A stretch of DNA of 64,000 bases from UBA2357 sp041678045 (GCA_041678045.1 JBAYOV010000011.1:11444-75443), one strand, 5' to 3'; counted from the first letter of the stretch, positions 15,214 to 25,576 are shown. The notes: a model not told the origin generated them from the sequence alone. Translations and numbers: made by a program.

Positions 15214-17853
15214 TCAGTGTGCCTGCGGAGGGGATATTGAGGACAGGGGAATCAGGGTGACGCGCTGGGTTTCGCTGTCGGCATGCAGTGCGTGGCTGCC
15301 GGGCGGCAGTTCGATGAGCTGCACCACCGGGCACCAGTCGGCGGCATCGGGCAGCAGCGCCGTAAGCCGGTTGGGGTGGGCGAGCAGGGCCGCTTCGTCG
15401 ATGTGGTTGCCTGCGGAGTGTGGATGCAGCGCGAAGTAGAGCATGTCCGCTTCGATCAGCTCGTGGATGAAGTGTGTGCCGAGCGAGGCGTCGGGCACCA
15501 GATTGTCATGCATCACGACGATCTCGCCCAGGGCTGCGACATGGCAGATTTCGGAGAAGGCCACCGGGATGCCCAGCCAGGGATCGCGTGAGCCCCAGCG
15601 CCCGGGGCCGAGCAACAGCAGGGCGTGGTGCGGGCTGAGCTGGTTGATGCGGCCGATGAGGCGGGCCAGCGCATAACGGTTGGCCGGGGACAGCTGGCGG
15701 TAGGCGTCGGGCCGGACATACACGATGCGCTCCGGGTGGATGACCCGGCCGGGGCCGATCACCGCGCCGTGAGACTGGATCGGTGCGGGGGTGGCGGCGG
15801 CGGGCAGCCGGCCCTGTCCGCCGCCGCTTTCATCGCGAATCCGCATTGGCCGGCATTGCAGCAGGTTGAGGCGGTAGCCACCATCGGGATGCATGTTGAA
15901 AGCGAACTCGATTTCCACCGGATGGGCGTAGGCGGCCTGCAGGCAGGCGAGGGTCCCGCGCAGGTCGGCGACCAGGGGCGTGCGTGAGATGAGGCCGTCG
16001 AAGGTGAGGAAGGGCGGGCGTTCGGGGTCTTCGCGGGTGGTGAACAAGGCCATCGGAAAATCTTCGCGTCCGGCCACGAGCGCGGTGAAATGGCCGGAGA
16101 TGACGCGGTTTTCCTGCAGGTCGAGGGCGTCCATGCGGCGCTGCGCGTGGCGGGCGATTTCACCAAAGCTGCTTTCGGGGCGCAGCCCGGGGGCGTTGAG
16201 CGCAATCAGCCGGGTGTAGTCGTCGTCGGTGCGGTCCACCGCCCGGGTGCCCAGGCCGGCGACGAGGCGCACCACGCCGGCGGCGGTGTCGATTTTCGGA
16301 TTCCAGCGCCAGGGGTTGACCGACAGGCCCACCCCGGCGGCGTCCGGATGAAAGTAGCGGTGACCGGCCTGACCGGAGACACGCATGATGAGCAGCGCCA
16401 TCTGTTCGTTGCGCGCCAGCAGGCCGTGGCGCTGGCGGTAGCGCAGGGCCTGCTCCGAGAGGCTGCTGGCATACACTTCGCGCACGGCGTCGAGCAGGTC
16501 GGCCAGGCGCTTGTCGCGCGGCCCCTGATTGACGCAGAACACGCTTTCGTACTGGCCGGCAAAGGCGTTGCCGTAGCGGTCTTCGAGCAGCGAGCTGGAG
16601 CGCACGATGAAGGGCCACTCGCCAAAATAGTCCAGCATGCCCTCGAACTGCCGGCGGGTGCTGGCCGGAAAGTCGCCGTTGAGGATGCGCGTGCGCGCCT
16701 CGTCCAGCCCCTGCAGAAAGCCTTCCGGATCGCGCTGGCGCCGGCGGGTCCACCACAGGCCGTTGTGCACCATGAAGGTGTCGTAGACCACGCTGCCGAC
16801 GTAGAAGGAATCATGCGCTTCGCTGCGTTCGAGCAGATGGGGCGCATCCTGGCGCAGGATCGCGCGGGCCAGCAGCATGCCCAGCGCCTTGCCACCGATG
16901 TTGCCGATGCCGATCATGCGCTGGCGGATGGCCAGCAGGTCGTCGAGCGTCATGTAGCGGTCGACCCGCGCCATCATCTGCGCATCGTCCGGGAAAAGCT
17001 GGCGCGACAGGCGGGTGAACCAGGTGCGTTCATTCACGGCCTCGTCGGGCAGGAGGGCGGTGCTGCCCGGTGAGCGGGATCGTGCGCTGCGGGCCGCGCG
17101 GGCGGCGGCAAAGTTGCGCTGCCAGTGGCCGCCGGTCTGGTTTTCTTCCAGCCCGGGCCATTCGGAATGGGCCAGGATGGCCGACACCGTGGCGCTGTCG
17201 GTGACCGGGCGGAAGCGGTCGCCGCCGTGTGCGTCATGCGCCCAGGCGTGGATCAGGTTCATGACGGCGGCCGAGCCGTGGCGTACCTTCACCGGGCGGA
17301 TGTAGTGGCCGTCGTGACCGGCAAACACGTCGAGCAGGAACTGCGTGGTGTCGGTGATCACCTCCATCGCGGCGCGGGTGTGGGTGTGGCGCATCACCGC
17401 GAAGTAGGTGACCGTGTCCAGATCGAACAGGCGCGGACAGGTGAGGCGGAAGAAGTTGCCCATCATCCTGTCCGACTGCCAGGTTTCGGCCAGTTCCGAC
17501 AGGCAGTCGAAGATGTACAGGGTTTCGGTGCCGGCCGCCTCGATCACGCTGTGGACCTGATCGACAAAGGTCTCGAAGCCTTCGTCCGGGCGTGGGTGGT
17601 GTATTTCCGCGCCGTCGTCCGGCCCGAGCAGGGCGGCGTGGGGGGCGTAGCGGAAGTAGATCAGGCGTCGTTGCTGCGCGCGCGCGGCGGCGGCGTACGG
17701 GCGCACGAGTGCGAGGTATTCATCCAGGGACTGGATCTGCCACACGATGTTGTCGCCCCGCTCGACACCGCACATGACTGCGTCCAGTCCGGGCAGGCCG
17801 GTGGTGGGGGCGAAGCGGGCGGGCGGGGCGGAAGCGGGGGCGTCGGTGGGCAT
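15214..17853 (-). CDS. PEP/pyruvate-binding (dikinase N-domain) protein with degenerate KaiC-like N-terminus
   Basis: This 879-residue protein begins with a KaiC/RecA-like region (TTGLPGLDAVMCGVERGDNIVWQ). The P-loop that should follow is absent, so this domain probably does not bind ATP in the usual way. The middle part is an ATP-grasp domain like the N-terminal part of pyruvate phosphate dikinase/PEP synthase (GNIGGKALGMLLA, FIVRSSSLLEDRYGNAFAGQYESV near residue 415). The phosphohistidine swivelling domain and PEP-binding barrel of true dikinases are missing. The C-terminal ~200 residues instead include LLLGPGRWGSRDPWLG. A phosphotransfer or pyrophosphoryl role is possible but not shown. 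It follows the giant AAA gene by 44 bp and is coupled to the cupin gene. Confidence 0.8.
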   Translation of the reverse strand: MPTDAPASAPPARFAPTTGLPGLDAVMCGVERGDNIVWQIQSLDEYLALVRPYAAAARAQQRRLIYFRYAPHAALLGPDDGAEIHHPRPDEGFETFVDQVHSVIEAAGTETLYIFDCLSELAETWQSDRMMGNFFRLTCPRLFDLDTVTYFAVMRHTHTRAAMEVITDTTQFLLDVFAGHDGHYIRPVKVRHGSAAVMNLIHAWAHDAHGGDRFRPVTDSATVSAILAHSEWPGLEENQTGGHWQRNFAAARAARSARSRSPGSTALLPDEAVNERTWFTRLSRQLFPDDAQMMARVDRYMTLDDLLAIRQRMIGIGNIGGKALGMLLARAILRQDAPHLLERSEAHDSFYVGSVVYDTFMVHNGLWWTRRRQRDPEGFLQGLDEARTRILNGDFPASTRRQFEGMLDYFGEWPFIVRSSSLLEDRYGNAFAGQYESVFCVNQGPRDKRLADLLDAVREVYASSLSEQALRYRQRHGLLARNEQMALLIMRVSGQAGHRYFHPDAAGVGLSVNPWRWNPKIDTAAGVVRLVAGLGTRAVDRTDDDYTRLIALNAPGLRPESSFGEIARHAQRRMDALDLQENRVISGHFTALVAGREDFPMALFTTREDPERPPFLTFDGLISRTPLVADLRGTLACLQAAYAHPVEIEFAFNMHPDGGYRLNLLQCRPMRIRDESGGGQGRLPAAATPAPIQSHGAVIGPGRVIHPERIVYVRPDAYRQLSPANRYALARLIGRINQLSPHHALLLLGPGRWGSRDPWLGIPVAFSEICHVAALGEIVVMHDNLVPDASLGTHFIHELIEADMLYFALHPHSAGNHIDEAALLAHPNRLTALLPDAADWCPVVQLIELPPGSHALHADSETQRVTLIPLSSISPPQAH

Positions 17854-17897
17854 GGGGCTCGGGCCTGTGCGGTGGTCGGGAGCGTGGAGGGGGCGGC

Positions 17898-20800
17898 TCA
17901 GCTGCCCGCCGGATCGCGCCGGCGGGTCTGATCGCTGTCGTCCGCCCCGCCACTCATGCGCGAGAAGGCGCGTTCGAGCATTTGCACATTGCGGTCGCTG
18001 CCGCGCGCAATCGAGGAGGATTCCGCTTCGGCCACGGCGCGCAGGCGTTCGGCGATTTCCAGCAACACGCGGTGCAGGCCCAGCGCCTGTTTTCGGCTTT
18101 CCTCGAAGTGGGTGTACACCGGGGCGGCGGTGTGCTGCATGAGCCGGGCGAGCGCCTTCAGCAGTCTTTCCTCGCGCTGGTTGGCCTGGGGGGCGCTGGC
18201 TTGCTGGGATTGCGCAAATACGGCGACATGGCGGGCCTGTACGGTCTGGGCCTCGGCCAGACGGTTGAGTTGCGCGATCAGTTCGGGCCAGGGCGGCGGC
18301 GTGTCGTCGTCCGCGCGTGCGGCATGGGCGACACTGGCAGCCTGCTCGCGGGTGGCTTCGACGAGCTCCATCAACTGCAGGACGATCTTGCCGGCAGTGT
18401 CGGTATCGCTGCCGCCGATGGCCTTGTTGCGCAGGTAGTCGCGCTTGATGTTGGCCCAGCGCTCGGCCTGTTCGGCCGTCAGCGAACCACGTAGTTCGGC
18501 GAGCTTGAGCAGGTTTTCCTCGGCGCCGGTGGTCAGCAGCTGTGCCTCGCCCTGGTAGTGGTCTGCGAACAGCTGCTGGAGCTCGGCATCGTTCATGACG
18601 GCAGAGATCTTTTCCGCCAGCTTGTTCATGTTGCGGTAGCTGCCCTGCAGGCGGAAGGGGGGCTCGGTGCGATAATTGTCGGCCTGGGCTGCGCTGGCAA
18701 TGTACTGCTGATTGACCCGATACACCACTTCGCGCACCTGGAGCATGCGTTGCAGGGTGGCCTCGATGTCGCGCAGTTCGGCGGTGCTGTAATCGTGGCT
18801 GAGGGCATTGACCGAGAAGTCCTTGCCGGCGAGCTTGTCGAGGATCAGGTACAGGTCCTTCAGGTCGCGGGTGGCCAGCGGCGCGAGGGTGGGGTTGGCG
18901 GTGAGGCTGTTCTCGATGTAGCTGAGCTTGAACACCTCTTCCATGCCGCCGAGGACGTCGCCCAGGTTGTAGATGTCGGCGCGGTTGGCGAGCATGTCGG
19001 GAATCTTGAACACTTCGCCGGATTCGGTATAGGGGTTGCCCGCCATGACCACGCAGAACTTCTTGCCGCGCATGTCGTAGGTGCGGGTGCGCCCCTTCCA
19101 GACGCCTTCGATGCGGCGCGTGCCGTCGGACAGCGAGATGAACTTCTGCAGGAACTCCGGGTGGGTGTGCTGGATGTCGTCTACGTAAAGCATGACGTTG
19201 TTGCCCATCTCCAGTGCGAGATTGAGCTTTTCCAGTTCCTGGCGGGCGGTGGCGTCGGGGGCCTGGGCGGGGTCGATCGAGCGTACTTCATGCCCCAGCG
19301 ACGGACCGTTGATCTTCATGAAGATCAGGCCGAGGCGGTGGGCGACGTATTCCATCAGCGTGGTCTTGCCGTAGCCCGGGGGGGAGATCATCATCAGCAG
19401 GCCGTTCTGGTCGCTGCGCCGGTTCTCGCCCACGGTCCCCATCTGCTTGGCGAGGTTGTCGCCGATCACGCTCAGGTAGACGTCGTTGATCAGCTTGTTG
19501 CGCACGAAGCTGGACAGCGGGCGCGGCTTGAACTCGTCCAGCCGCATGGCCTCGCGTTCGCGCACCAGGATGTGGTGGCGCAGCTGCTGGTACTGCTGGA
19601 AGCCGGGCACAAAGTGGGTGTTGTGCCAGTGGGCGCGTCGGGTCAGGTCGTCGACCGCCAGCACCATGGCCCCGTCGCGGATGCGCGGGTGTTCGCCGAG
19701 CAGGCCGGTGACGGTGGCGCGCAGTTGCACGCTGCTGAAGCGGTGGTCGATGTCGTCGGCGGCGATCAGCCAGGTGGCCGCTTCCACGGCGTAGTCGCCC
19801 AGGTCGGCCAGCTCTGCAAGTTCGGGGGACTGCGCAGGATCGTTCCGAAGGCGGCTGGCCGCTTCATGGCACAGCGCCTGCACCCAGTGCAGGGCGCCGT
19901 GCCAGCGTTGCGCCAGCGGCAGGTCGCTGCCATCCTTGTTGCGCCAGTGATTGAGCAGGGGCAGCCAGCTGCCGGAGGCTTCCAGCCGGGCCTGCAGGGC
20001 TTCGATCAGGCGGCGTGCCTGTTCGGTGAAACTGAAGCGCGGCGCGGGATCGGCAAGCTTCTGCAGCAGGTAGTCTGCGGCGATGTCGCTGTCCGACGGC
20101 GCCAGGGCCAGCGCGTGACGCTCGGCAAATGTCTGCAGGGTGCGGGCGATGTCTTCGCTCAGGGCCTTGCGGGCGGCATCGCTGGCAAACAGGCGCTGCA
20201 TGTCCAGGCTCTGGCGCGCGCGCGCCGGCCATTGTGCAATCGCGGCGCTGGCTTCGGGTTTCACGACATGCTGGCGCTGGCTCCAGTACAGCACGGCCAG
20301 ACTGCGTGCGGCCGGGGCCACCGCCAGCACGCCGGCGGCCTGCTGCATGGGCAGCAGCGCCTGCAGGATGCGCGCCGCGTCATGGTCGTGGATGCCGCGC
20401 TCGTAGCCTTCGCGATAGCGCGGGGCGGCAAACTCGCGCAGGGCGCGGTCGAGTGCGTCCGGTTGCAGCAACAGGGCCTGCAGCCGGTCGGCGCTCCAGC
20501 CTTCCTGTCCCTGCCGTGCGGCGGCGATGAGTTGCAGCGCGAGGTACTCCCCGCGATACAGCTGCGGCGATTCGGAGGCCAGCGAGACGTCCCAGAACGG
20601 ACGCAGCACGGTCAGTTGCGGGTCGTCGAGCGGCTCCATGTAGTCGGTGCCGACCAGGTGGAGGTTGAGCGTGTCGCCACGCGGCATCAGGGTCAGGTCC
20701 AGCGTCTGGGTGTTGACGCTGAAGCGGTGGCGTCCGAGGCGGATCACGTTGCCCCCGCCTTCGAACAGGTCGTTGCGGTCGCGCAGCGCGCGCAGGGCCT

Positions 20801-23339
20801 GATCCTGGGTGCCTTTGAGGCGGGCTTCGACATCGTCGGCCTTGACGTTGTCGTGGAGTTCGCGCAGGCGCGCGGTGAGTTCGCGCAGCTTGAGGATCAG
20901 CGGGTCGCCGGCAAAGAAGGCATTGAGCTCGTCGAGGGTGCCCAGCCGCTTGGTGCGCCGGCCCAGGCCGTCGAGAATGCGCAGTGCCGCATCCTGCACC
21001 GCCTGCGCCTTGCGCTGACGCTCATCGAGCAGGGTCTGTTTGTGGCTCTCGAAGGTTTCGAGCAGTTCTTCGCGTTTGGCGACGATGTCGCCCAGAAAGG
21101 CATCGTACTCGCCGAACTGGCTTTCCAGCTCCTCGAGCTGCACCAGCAGGCGGGACAGCTGTTCGTCGCACCGTTCCGGGTCCTGTGCGAGCGACAGCGC
21201 GCTGGTGATGCTCTGGCTGAACAGCGTGAACTGCGCGCCGAACTGGGCCACGCGCTCGTTCGAACCCAGCGAGCGGCGGCGCTGTTCGCTGCGCGCCTTG
21301 GTCTGATTGAGCCGGGCATAGATGGCCGAGATGGATTCGACGATGGCGGTGCGCTGGGTGGCGTCCTCGATGTGGAGCGTCGCCATCAGCTCCGACAGGG
21401 TGTCGAGCTCGGCGGACATGGCTTCCATGCCCTGCAGCAGGGGCGCCAGCTGCGCCACGCTGGCGGCCTGCTCGGTCTCGCGGTTGACCTCGTCCAGTCG
21501 GGCTGCATAGGGCTGGAGGGCTTCGTCGCTGGCGAGAAAACGCGCCGTTTCGGCCCCGATGCGTTCCTGCGCCGCAACCAGTTCGGCTTCCATCGCGTCG
21601 ATGCGCGCGCGGTCGATGTAGCGCATGTCGCGCAGCGTCAGCAGGTGGCCGCGTTCGGCGGCGGTACGCTGCAGGGCCTGCACATAGTCCGGTGCGTGCT
21701 TCCAGTCCTGCACGCGCAGCTGGGCGAGCAGGGCCTTGTAGCGGGTTTCGGCCTCGCTCATCGCGCGGGCCGATGCGGCACGGATGCTCTCGACCTTTTC
21801 GTATTCGTCGAGAACGGCTTCGCCCGAGGCGGCGATCTCGTGCAGGGTGCGGCTCAGCGCGCCGCCCTGCGCGTCGCTCATCCAGTGGTAGCGGTCGAAC
21901 AGGCGGCGGGTCTGGTCGATGAGTCGCTGATAGCGGGCAACCGACACATCCTGTGCGTCGATCTCGCGCGACAGGCTGAACAGTTCGGAGAGGCCGCGCA
22001 CCAGATCGGCATTGCCGATGCGGCTGAAGAAGCTGTTGCCAGCGGGCTGGCGGGCGGCGTATTCGTCGCTGAAAAAGGGGGTGTGCCACACCTGCATCGG
22101 GTGGATGCGGGTGGGTTCGTCCGACTCGGAGCTGAACAGCACGACGCGCCCGTCTTCCAGGCGGGCGTAGCCATGGCCGATCAGCGGGGGCTGCAGCTCG
22201 CGGGAAATGAGGTTGTAGGTAAACAGCGCGATGCGCCCACTGGTGGGTTCGTAGAACACATACAGCACATCCTCGCCATTGGGCGAGCGGATGCTGCGCC
22301 GAAAGCGCATGCCATCCATCTGCTGGTCGAAGGCGCGGTTCTCGCCGCTTTGCAGATAGTAGCCGCCAGGAAACAGGATGCCGTGGTCCTCGGGCAGCTG
22401 GATGCAGGCCAGGCCGATGGCGTCGATGCGCTGTACCTTGCGGGTGAGGGTGTTGAACACCAGATAGCGTGTCTGCTCCTCGCGGTAGGGCAGAATCTTG
22501 AGCAGGATCAGGCTGCCCACGCGCGCGAACTCGACCGCAGCGTCGTCGAGCGACTGGGTCTTGTCCATCACCTCTTCGCGGTAGATGCCCATGCCGTCTT
22601 CGGTGTTGTTCTCGACCTTGATGGTGAGGTCACCGTTGAGCGTCTCGACGAACACCGTGTCGAGAATGTTCAGGTGCGGATGGCGGCCATTGACGACGTG
22701 TTCACGGCCGGCGCGGGTCCATTCGAAGTCGAAGGGGGCGGGCAGGGCGATGTCGCGTTCGCCCCGGTTGTCGATGTAACGCACCTCGCGACCGTCGGGC
22801 GAGATCGACCAGCGGAACACGCGGATGTCGGTCAGCCGGGCGCCGATCTGAAAGCTGGCGAGCAGCTTGCCGTCGCGCACCTGCAGCTCAAGCAGGCGGG
22901 TGTCCTTGTAATAGGTGTACAGCTCGCGAAAGTCCTGCACGAAGCTGGTGATGCCCAGAAAGCTCTGGGCTACGTCCACCGGCACCACGTCGTAGCCAGC
23001 TTCGGTCTGCTCCAGCCGGTACAGCGAGAACACGTCTTCGATGCGGGTTTCCTGCTTGAGGCCGATGAACACGTTGTAGCCGAACAGCAGGGTGCCGCCC
23101 ACCTGCACGATGTCGCGGCCGACGCAGTTGTTTTCGCTGCGCAGGCGGAAGCGGCCGAGCAGGCTCATGCCCCCGCTGCCGAATTCCGCAATGCGGGCCT
23201 GGTTCAGCTCCGTGGCCAGCGCGTGCAGGCTGCGACCCTGATCGGCCAGCCGTTTGCTGAGCACTTCGTAGGCGCCGCCCGAGGCGACGGCCTGATCGAC
23301 GAGGTCCTGGGAGGGCGTGGGGGAGGCGATGTCCGGCAT
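17898..23339 (-). CDS. Giant AAA ATPase with N-terminal DUF3686-type region ('DNA repair ATPase' family)
   Basis: This 1813-residue protein has an N-terminal ~500 residues rich in beta-strand-like repeats (VFRWSISPDGREVRYIDNRGERD, VLYVFYEPTSGRIALFTYN). A long coiled-coil middle section spans roughly 520-780. An AAA module follows, with Walker A PPGYGKTTL near 1320, Walker B NVMLYVDDIQ near 1385 and a sensor-1 Asn in VVMAGNPYTESGE near 1430. A helical C-terminus ends the protein. Homologues are often named DNA repair ATPase, but I see no nuclease or DNA-binding motif. Its place after pspA, yqiJ and a flotillin suggests a membrane-associated remodelling role, which is inference. It is probably in one transcript with the flotillin gene (124-bp gap). 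Confidence 0.82.
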   Translation of the reverse strand: MPDIASPTPSQDLVDQAVASGGAYEVLSKRLADQGRSLHALATELNQARIAEFGSGGMSLLGRFRLRSENNCVGRDIVQVGGTLLFGYNVFIGLKQETRIEDVFSLYRLEQTEAGYDVVPVDVAQSFLGITSFVQDFRELYTYYKDTRLLELQVRDGKLLASFQIGARLTDIRVFRWSISPDGREVRYIDNRGERDIALPAPFDFEWTRAGREHVVNGRHPHLNILDTVFVETLNGDLTIKVENNTEDGMGIYREEVMDKTQSLDDAAVEFARVGSLILLKILPYREEQTRYLVFNTLTRKVQRIDAIGLACIQLPEDHGILFPGGYYLQSGENRAFDQQMDGMRFRRSIRSPNGEDVLYVFYEPTSGRIALFTYNLISRELQPPLIGHGYARLEDGRVVLFSSESDEPTRIHPMQVWHTPFFSDEYAARQPAGNSFFSRIGNADLVRGLSELFSLSREIDAQDVSVARYQRLIDQTRRLFDRYHWMSDAQGGALSRTLHEIAASGEAVLDEYEKVESIRAASARAMSEAETRYKALLAQLRVQDWKHAPDYVQALQRTAAERGHLLTLRDMRYIDRARIDAMEAELVAAQERIGAETARFLASDEALQPYAARLDEVNRETEQAASVAQLAPLLQGMEAMSAELDTLSELMATLHIEDATQRTAIVESISAIYARLNQTKARSEQRRRSLGSNERVAQFGAQFTLFSQSITSALSLAQDPERCDEQLSRLLVQLEELESQFGEYDAFLGDIVAKREELLETFESHKQTLLDERQRKAQAVQDAALRILDGLGRRTKRLGTLDELNAFFAGDPLILKLRELTARLRELHDNVKADDVEARLKGTQDQALRALRDRNDLFEGGGNVIRLGRHRFSVNTQTLDLTLMPRGDTLNLHLVGTDYMEPLDDPQLTVLRPFWDVSLASESPQLYRGEYLALQLIAAARQGQEGWSADRLQALLLQPDALDRALREFAAPRYREGYERGIHDHDAARILQALLPMQQAAGVLAVAPAARSLAVLYWSQRQHVVKPEASAAIAQWPARARQSLDMQRLFASDAARKALSEDIARTLQTFAERHALALAPSDSDIAADYLLQKLADPAPRFSFTEQARRLIEALQARLEASGSWLPLLNHWRNKDGSDLPLAQRWHGALHWVQALCHEAASRLRNDPAQSPELAELADLGDYAVEAATWLIAADDIDHRFSSVQLRATVTGLLGEHPRIRDGAMVLAVDDLTRRAHWHNTHFVPGFQQYQQLRHHILVREREAMRLDEFKPRPLSSFVRNKLINDVYLSVIGDNLAKQMGTVGENRRSDQNGLLMMISPPGYGKTTLMEYVAHRLGLIFMKINGPSLGHEVRSIDPAQAPDATARQELEKLNLALEMGNNVMLYVDDIQHTHPEFLQKFISLSDGTRRIEGVWKGRTRTYDMRGKKFCVVMAGNPYTESGEVFKIPDMLANRADIYNLGDVLGGMEEVFKLSYIENSLTANPTLAPLATRDLKDLYLILDKLAGKDFSVNALSHDYSTAELRDIEATLQRMLQVREVVYRVNQQYIASAAQADNYRTEPPFRLQGSYRNMNKLAEKISAVMNDAELQQLFADHYQGEAQLLTTGAEENLLKLAELRGSLTAEQAERWANIKRDYLRNKAIGGSDTDTAGKIVLQLMELVEATREQAASVAHAARADDDTPPPWPELIAQLNRLAEAQTVQARHVAVFAQSQQASAPQANQREERLLKALARLMQHTAAPVYTHFEESRKQALGLHRVLLEIAERLRAVAEAESSSIARGSDRNVQMLERAFSRMSGGADDSDQTRRRDPAGS

Positions 23340-23463
23340 GGCAGCGGTTCAGTGGCACGAGGAGATCATTGGAAGGCCCGGCTGGTGGGCCGGGAGGGGC
23401 GCGCCCTGCAACCGGGCATCGGGCTGCGGGGCGCGTGAGGGGCGGTGAGTTGACCGGACAGTG

Positions 23464-25494
23464 TCAGCCCTGGGCGGGCGGGAGCCCGCCACCGCCCTTG
23501 GGCGACAGGAAGCGTTGCAGCAGCTCCTGTACCACCGGGCTCTTGGCGGACACGCCCTCGATGGCCTTGCCCACCGACAGGGCCTTGGCAAACTGGTCGA
23601 AGAAGGCGCCTTCGCCCCCGACAATGTCGATGTTCGCCTTGCTCAGGGCAGAGGACAGCACCTCGGCCTGTTCGCGGGCCACCACCTTGCTGGCCTCGAT
23701 GCCGGCAATCGCGCGCTCGAAATCCTTCTCGAGCTGCATGCGGAATTCCTCGTGCGCCCGGGCGTCGTCGCTGAGCCTGGACAGGGCGGCGAACTTCTCG
23801 ACCAGACCCTGGGCCTCGGCGATGAAGCGCTCGCGCAGCACTTCGGCTTCGGCGTGACCCACCTGCTCGGTGACCCTGGCCTTGGTGGCGCCCAGCTCGG
23901 CCTCGCCACGCGATTCGGCGAGCAGACGTTCTTCGAGTATCTTGGCGTCGGCCAGCCCCTGCTTTTCCTTCGCCTGGGCGAGCGCTTCCTCGATGCGTGC
24001 CTGTGCCAGCCCCTTTTCGAGTTGTCCCTTGGCTTCGGCCTGCATGCTTTCCATGGTCACGCGAGCCTGCGCCAGCCCCTCCTTCTCGATGGCGGCGGCG
24101 GTCACCTCGCGCACCCGCGCATCGGCCAGGCCGGGCGCGGCGCGTTCGGCCTCGATACCCTCGGCGAGCTTCTTCTTCGCCTCGGCCTGCTTGCTGGCGG
24201 CTTCGAGTTCGGCCTGTGCCAGCACGGTCAGCTCCACCGCGCGGTGGCGGGCAGAGTCTTCGTCGGCGGCGGCTTTCTTCACCTGACGCACCAGTTCTTC
24301 CTCGGCCAGGGCCTGGGCGTTGAGCACGGTGACCTGCTTCACACGCTCGGCCTCGGAGACTTCGCGCACTTCCTTGATGCGCTCTTCCTCGATCGCCACG
24401 GTCTTCTCGACCGCGATGCGCTCACGAATCACGTTGGCGATGTTGGTGCGCTGCTCTTCCAGCGCGCGCTCCTTTTCAATGCGTTGCAGTTCCACGTCGC
24501 GCTCGCGGGACACGATCTCGAGTTGCTGGGCGCGCGCCACCTTTTCCTTCTCGATCACCACGGCCCGGGCACGGTTCTGCTCGGCCACCTCGACCTCGCG
24601 GGTGGCGTTCTCGGTGCGGATGTCGATCTGTTCCTGGGTCTGGATGCGGGCCTGCTCGGCCTTCAGCCGCTCCTCTTCCCGGACGCGCTCGATCTCGGCC
24701 TCCTCGCGTGCCTGGATGGTGGCGACTTCGCGCTTCTGGCGGGCTTCGGCATCGGCCTGCTGGCGTTCGAGTGCGAGCATGGCCTCGCGGGTTTCGACGT
24801 TTTTCTTGGTGATGGCGAGTTCTTCGTTGCGCTCCAGCTCGTTGGTGATGACGTTTTGCGCGGCGGTGAGTTCGGTGATCTTGCGAATGCCCTCGGCGTC
24901 CAGAATGTTGGAGGGGTCAAGGGAAGATCTGGGGGTCTGCTCCAGATAGTCGATGGCAACGTCTTCCAGCACATAACCGTTGAGATCGTTGCCAATGACT
25001 TCGATGATGCGGTCGCGGAATTCCTGGCGGTTCTCGAACAGCTTCACGAAGTCGATCTGCTTGCCGACGGTCTTCAGCGCCTCGGAGAACTTGGCGTTGA
25101 ACAGCTCATTTACCGCACCTTTGTCGGATGCGCGGTCGACCCCGATGGCCTTGGCCACCTTGAGCACGTCTTCCGGAGTTTCATTCACCCGCAGGTAGAA
25201 GGCCACGGTGATGTCCGCGCGCATGTTGTCGCGGCAGATCAGGCCGTCCTTGCCACGCCGGTCGACTTCCAGCGTGATCAGGGAAATCCGCATGAACTCC
25301 TTTTTGTAGATCACCGGATACACCAGCGCCCCGGTGAAGTGCACCTTGGGCGTTGCCGACAAGTCGTTGACGATCAGCGCGGTGCCTTGCGGCACCTTGA
25401 TGTAAAAGGCCTTGAACAGCGCAAACAGGCCGATCAGGACCAGTACGAAGATGCCGACGCCCATCAGGAAGGGCATCACTTGGGCCATGTTCAT
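23464..25494 (-). CDS. yqiK: Flotillin-family SPFH membrane protein (YqiK-like)
   Basis: This 676-residue protein has one N-terminal transmembrane helix (VMPFLMGVGIFVLVLIGLFALF). An SPFH/prohibitin domain follows to ~residue 230 (YIKVPQGTALIVNDLS, EFMRISLITLEVDRRGKDGLICRDNM). A very long Ala/Glu/Arg-rich coiled coil runs to ~600 and the tail is short and Gly-rich. Flotillins scaffold ordered membrane microdomains. The ATG at 25494 is chosen over an upstream one (25608) because it begins just before the membrane helix and has AAAGGGGAA upstream. It follows the YqiJ-like gene, as yqiJ-yqiK do in E. coli. Confidence 0.92.
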   Translation of the reverse strand: MNMAQVMPFLMGVGIFVLVLIGLFALFKAFYIKVPQGTALIVNDLSATPKVHFTGALVYPVIYKKEFMRISLITLEVDRRGKDGLICRDNMRADITVAFYLRVNETPEDVLKVAKAIGVDRASDKGAVNELFNAKFSEALKTVGKQIDFVKLFENRQEFRDRIIEVIGNDLNGYVLEDVAIDYLEQTPRSSLDPSNILDAEGIRKITELTAAQNVITNELERNEELAITKKNVETREAMLALERQQADAEARQKREVATIQAREEAEIERVREEERLKAEQARIQTQEQIDIRTENATREVEVAEQNRARAVVIEKEKVARAQQLEIVSRERDVELQRIEKERALEEQRTNIANVIRERIAVEKTVAIEEERIKEVREVSEAERVKQVTVLNAQALAEEELVRQVKKAAADEDSARHRAVELTVLAQAELEAASKQAEAKKKLAEGIEAERAAPGLADARVREVTAAAIEKEGLAQARVTMESMQAEAKGQLEKGLAQARIEEALAQAKEKQGLADAKILEERLLAESRGEAELGATKARVTEQVGHAEAEVLRERFIAEAQGLVEKFAALSRLSDDARAHEEFRMQLEKDFERAIAGIEASKVVAREQAEVLSSALSKANIDIVGGEGAFFDQFAKALSVGKAIEGVSAKSPVVQELLQRFLSPKGGGGLPPAQG

Positions 25495-25576
25495 TGACGA
25501 AATTCCCCTTTTCGGATTGAACTTGAATAAAAGCGCGTACCTGCGAGCGGACAGAAAGGCACTGGCGCCGGATTTG

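Noticed and set aside
18558..23438. Plus-strand open frame of 1626 codons opposite the giant AAA gene
   Set aside because: It results from GC-rich codon bias on the antisense strand; no recognisable domain and no ribosome binding site, whereas the minus frame has clear Walker motifs.
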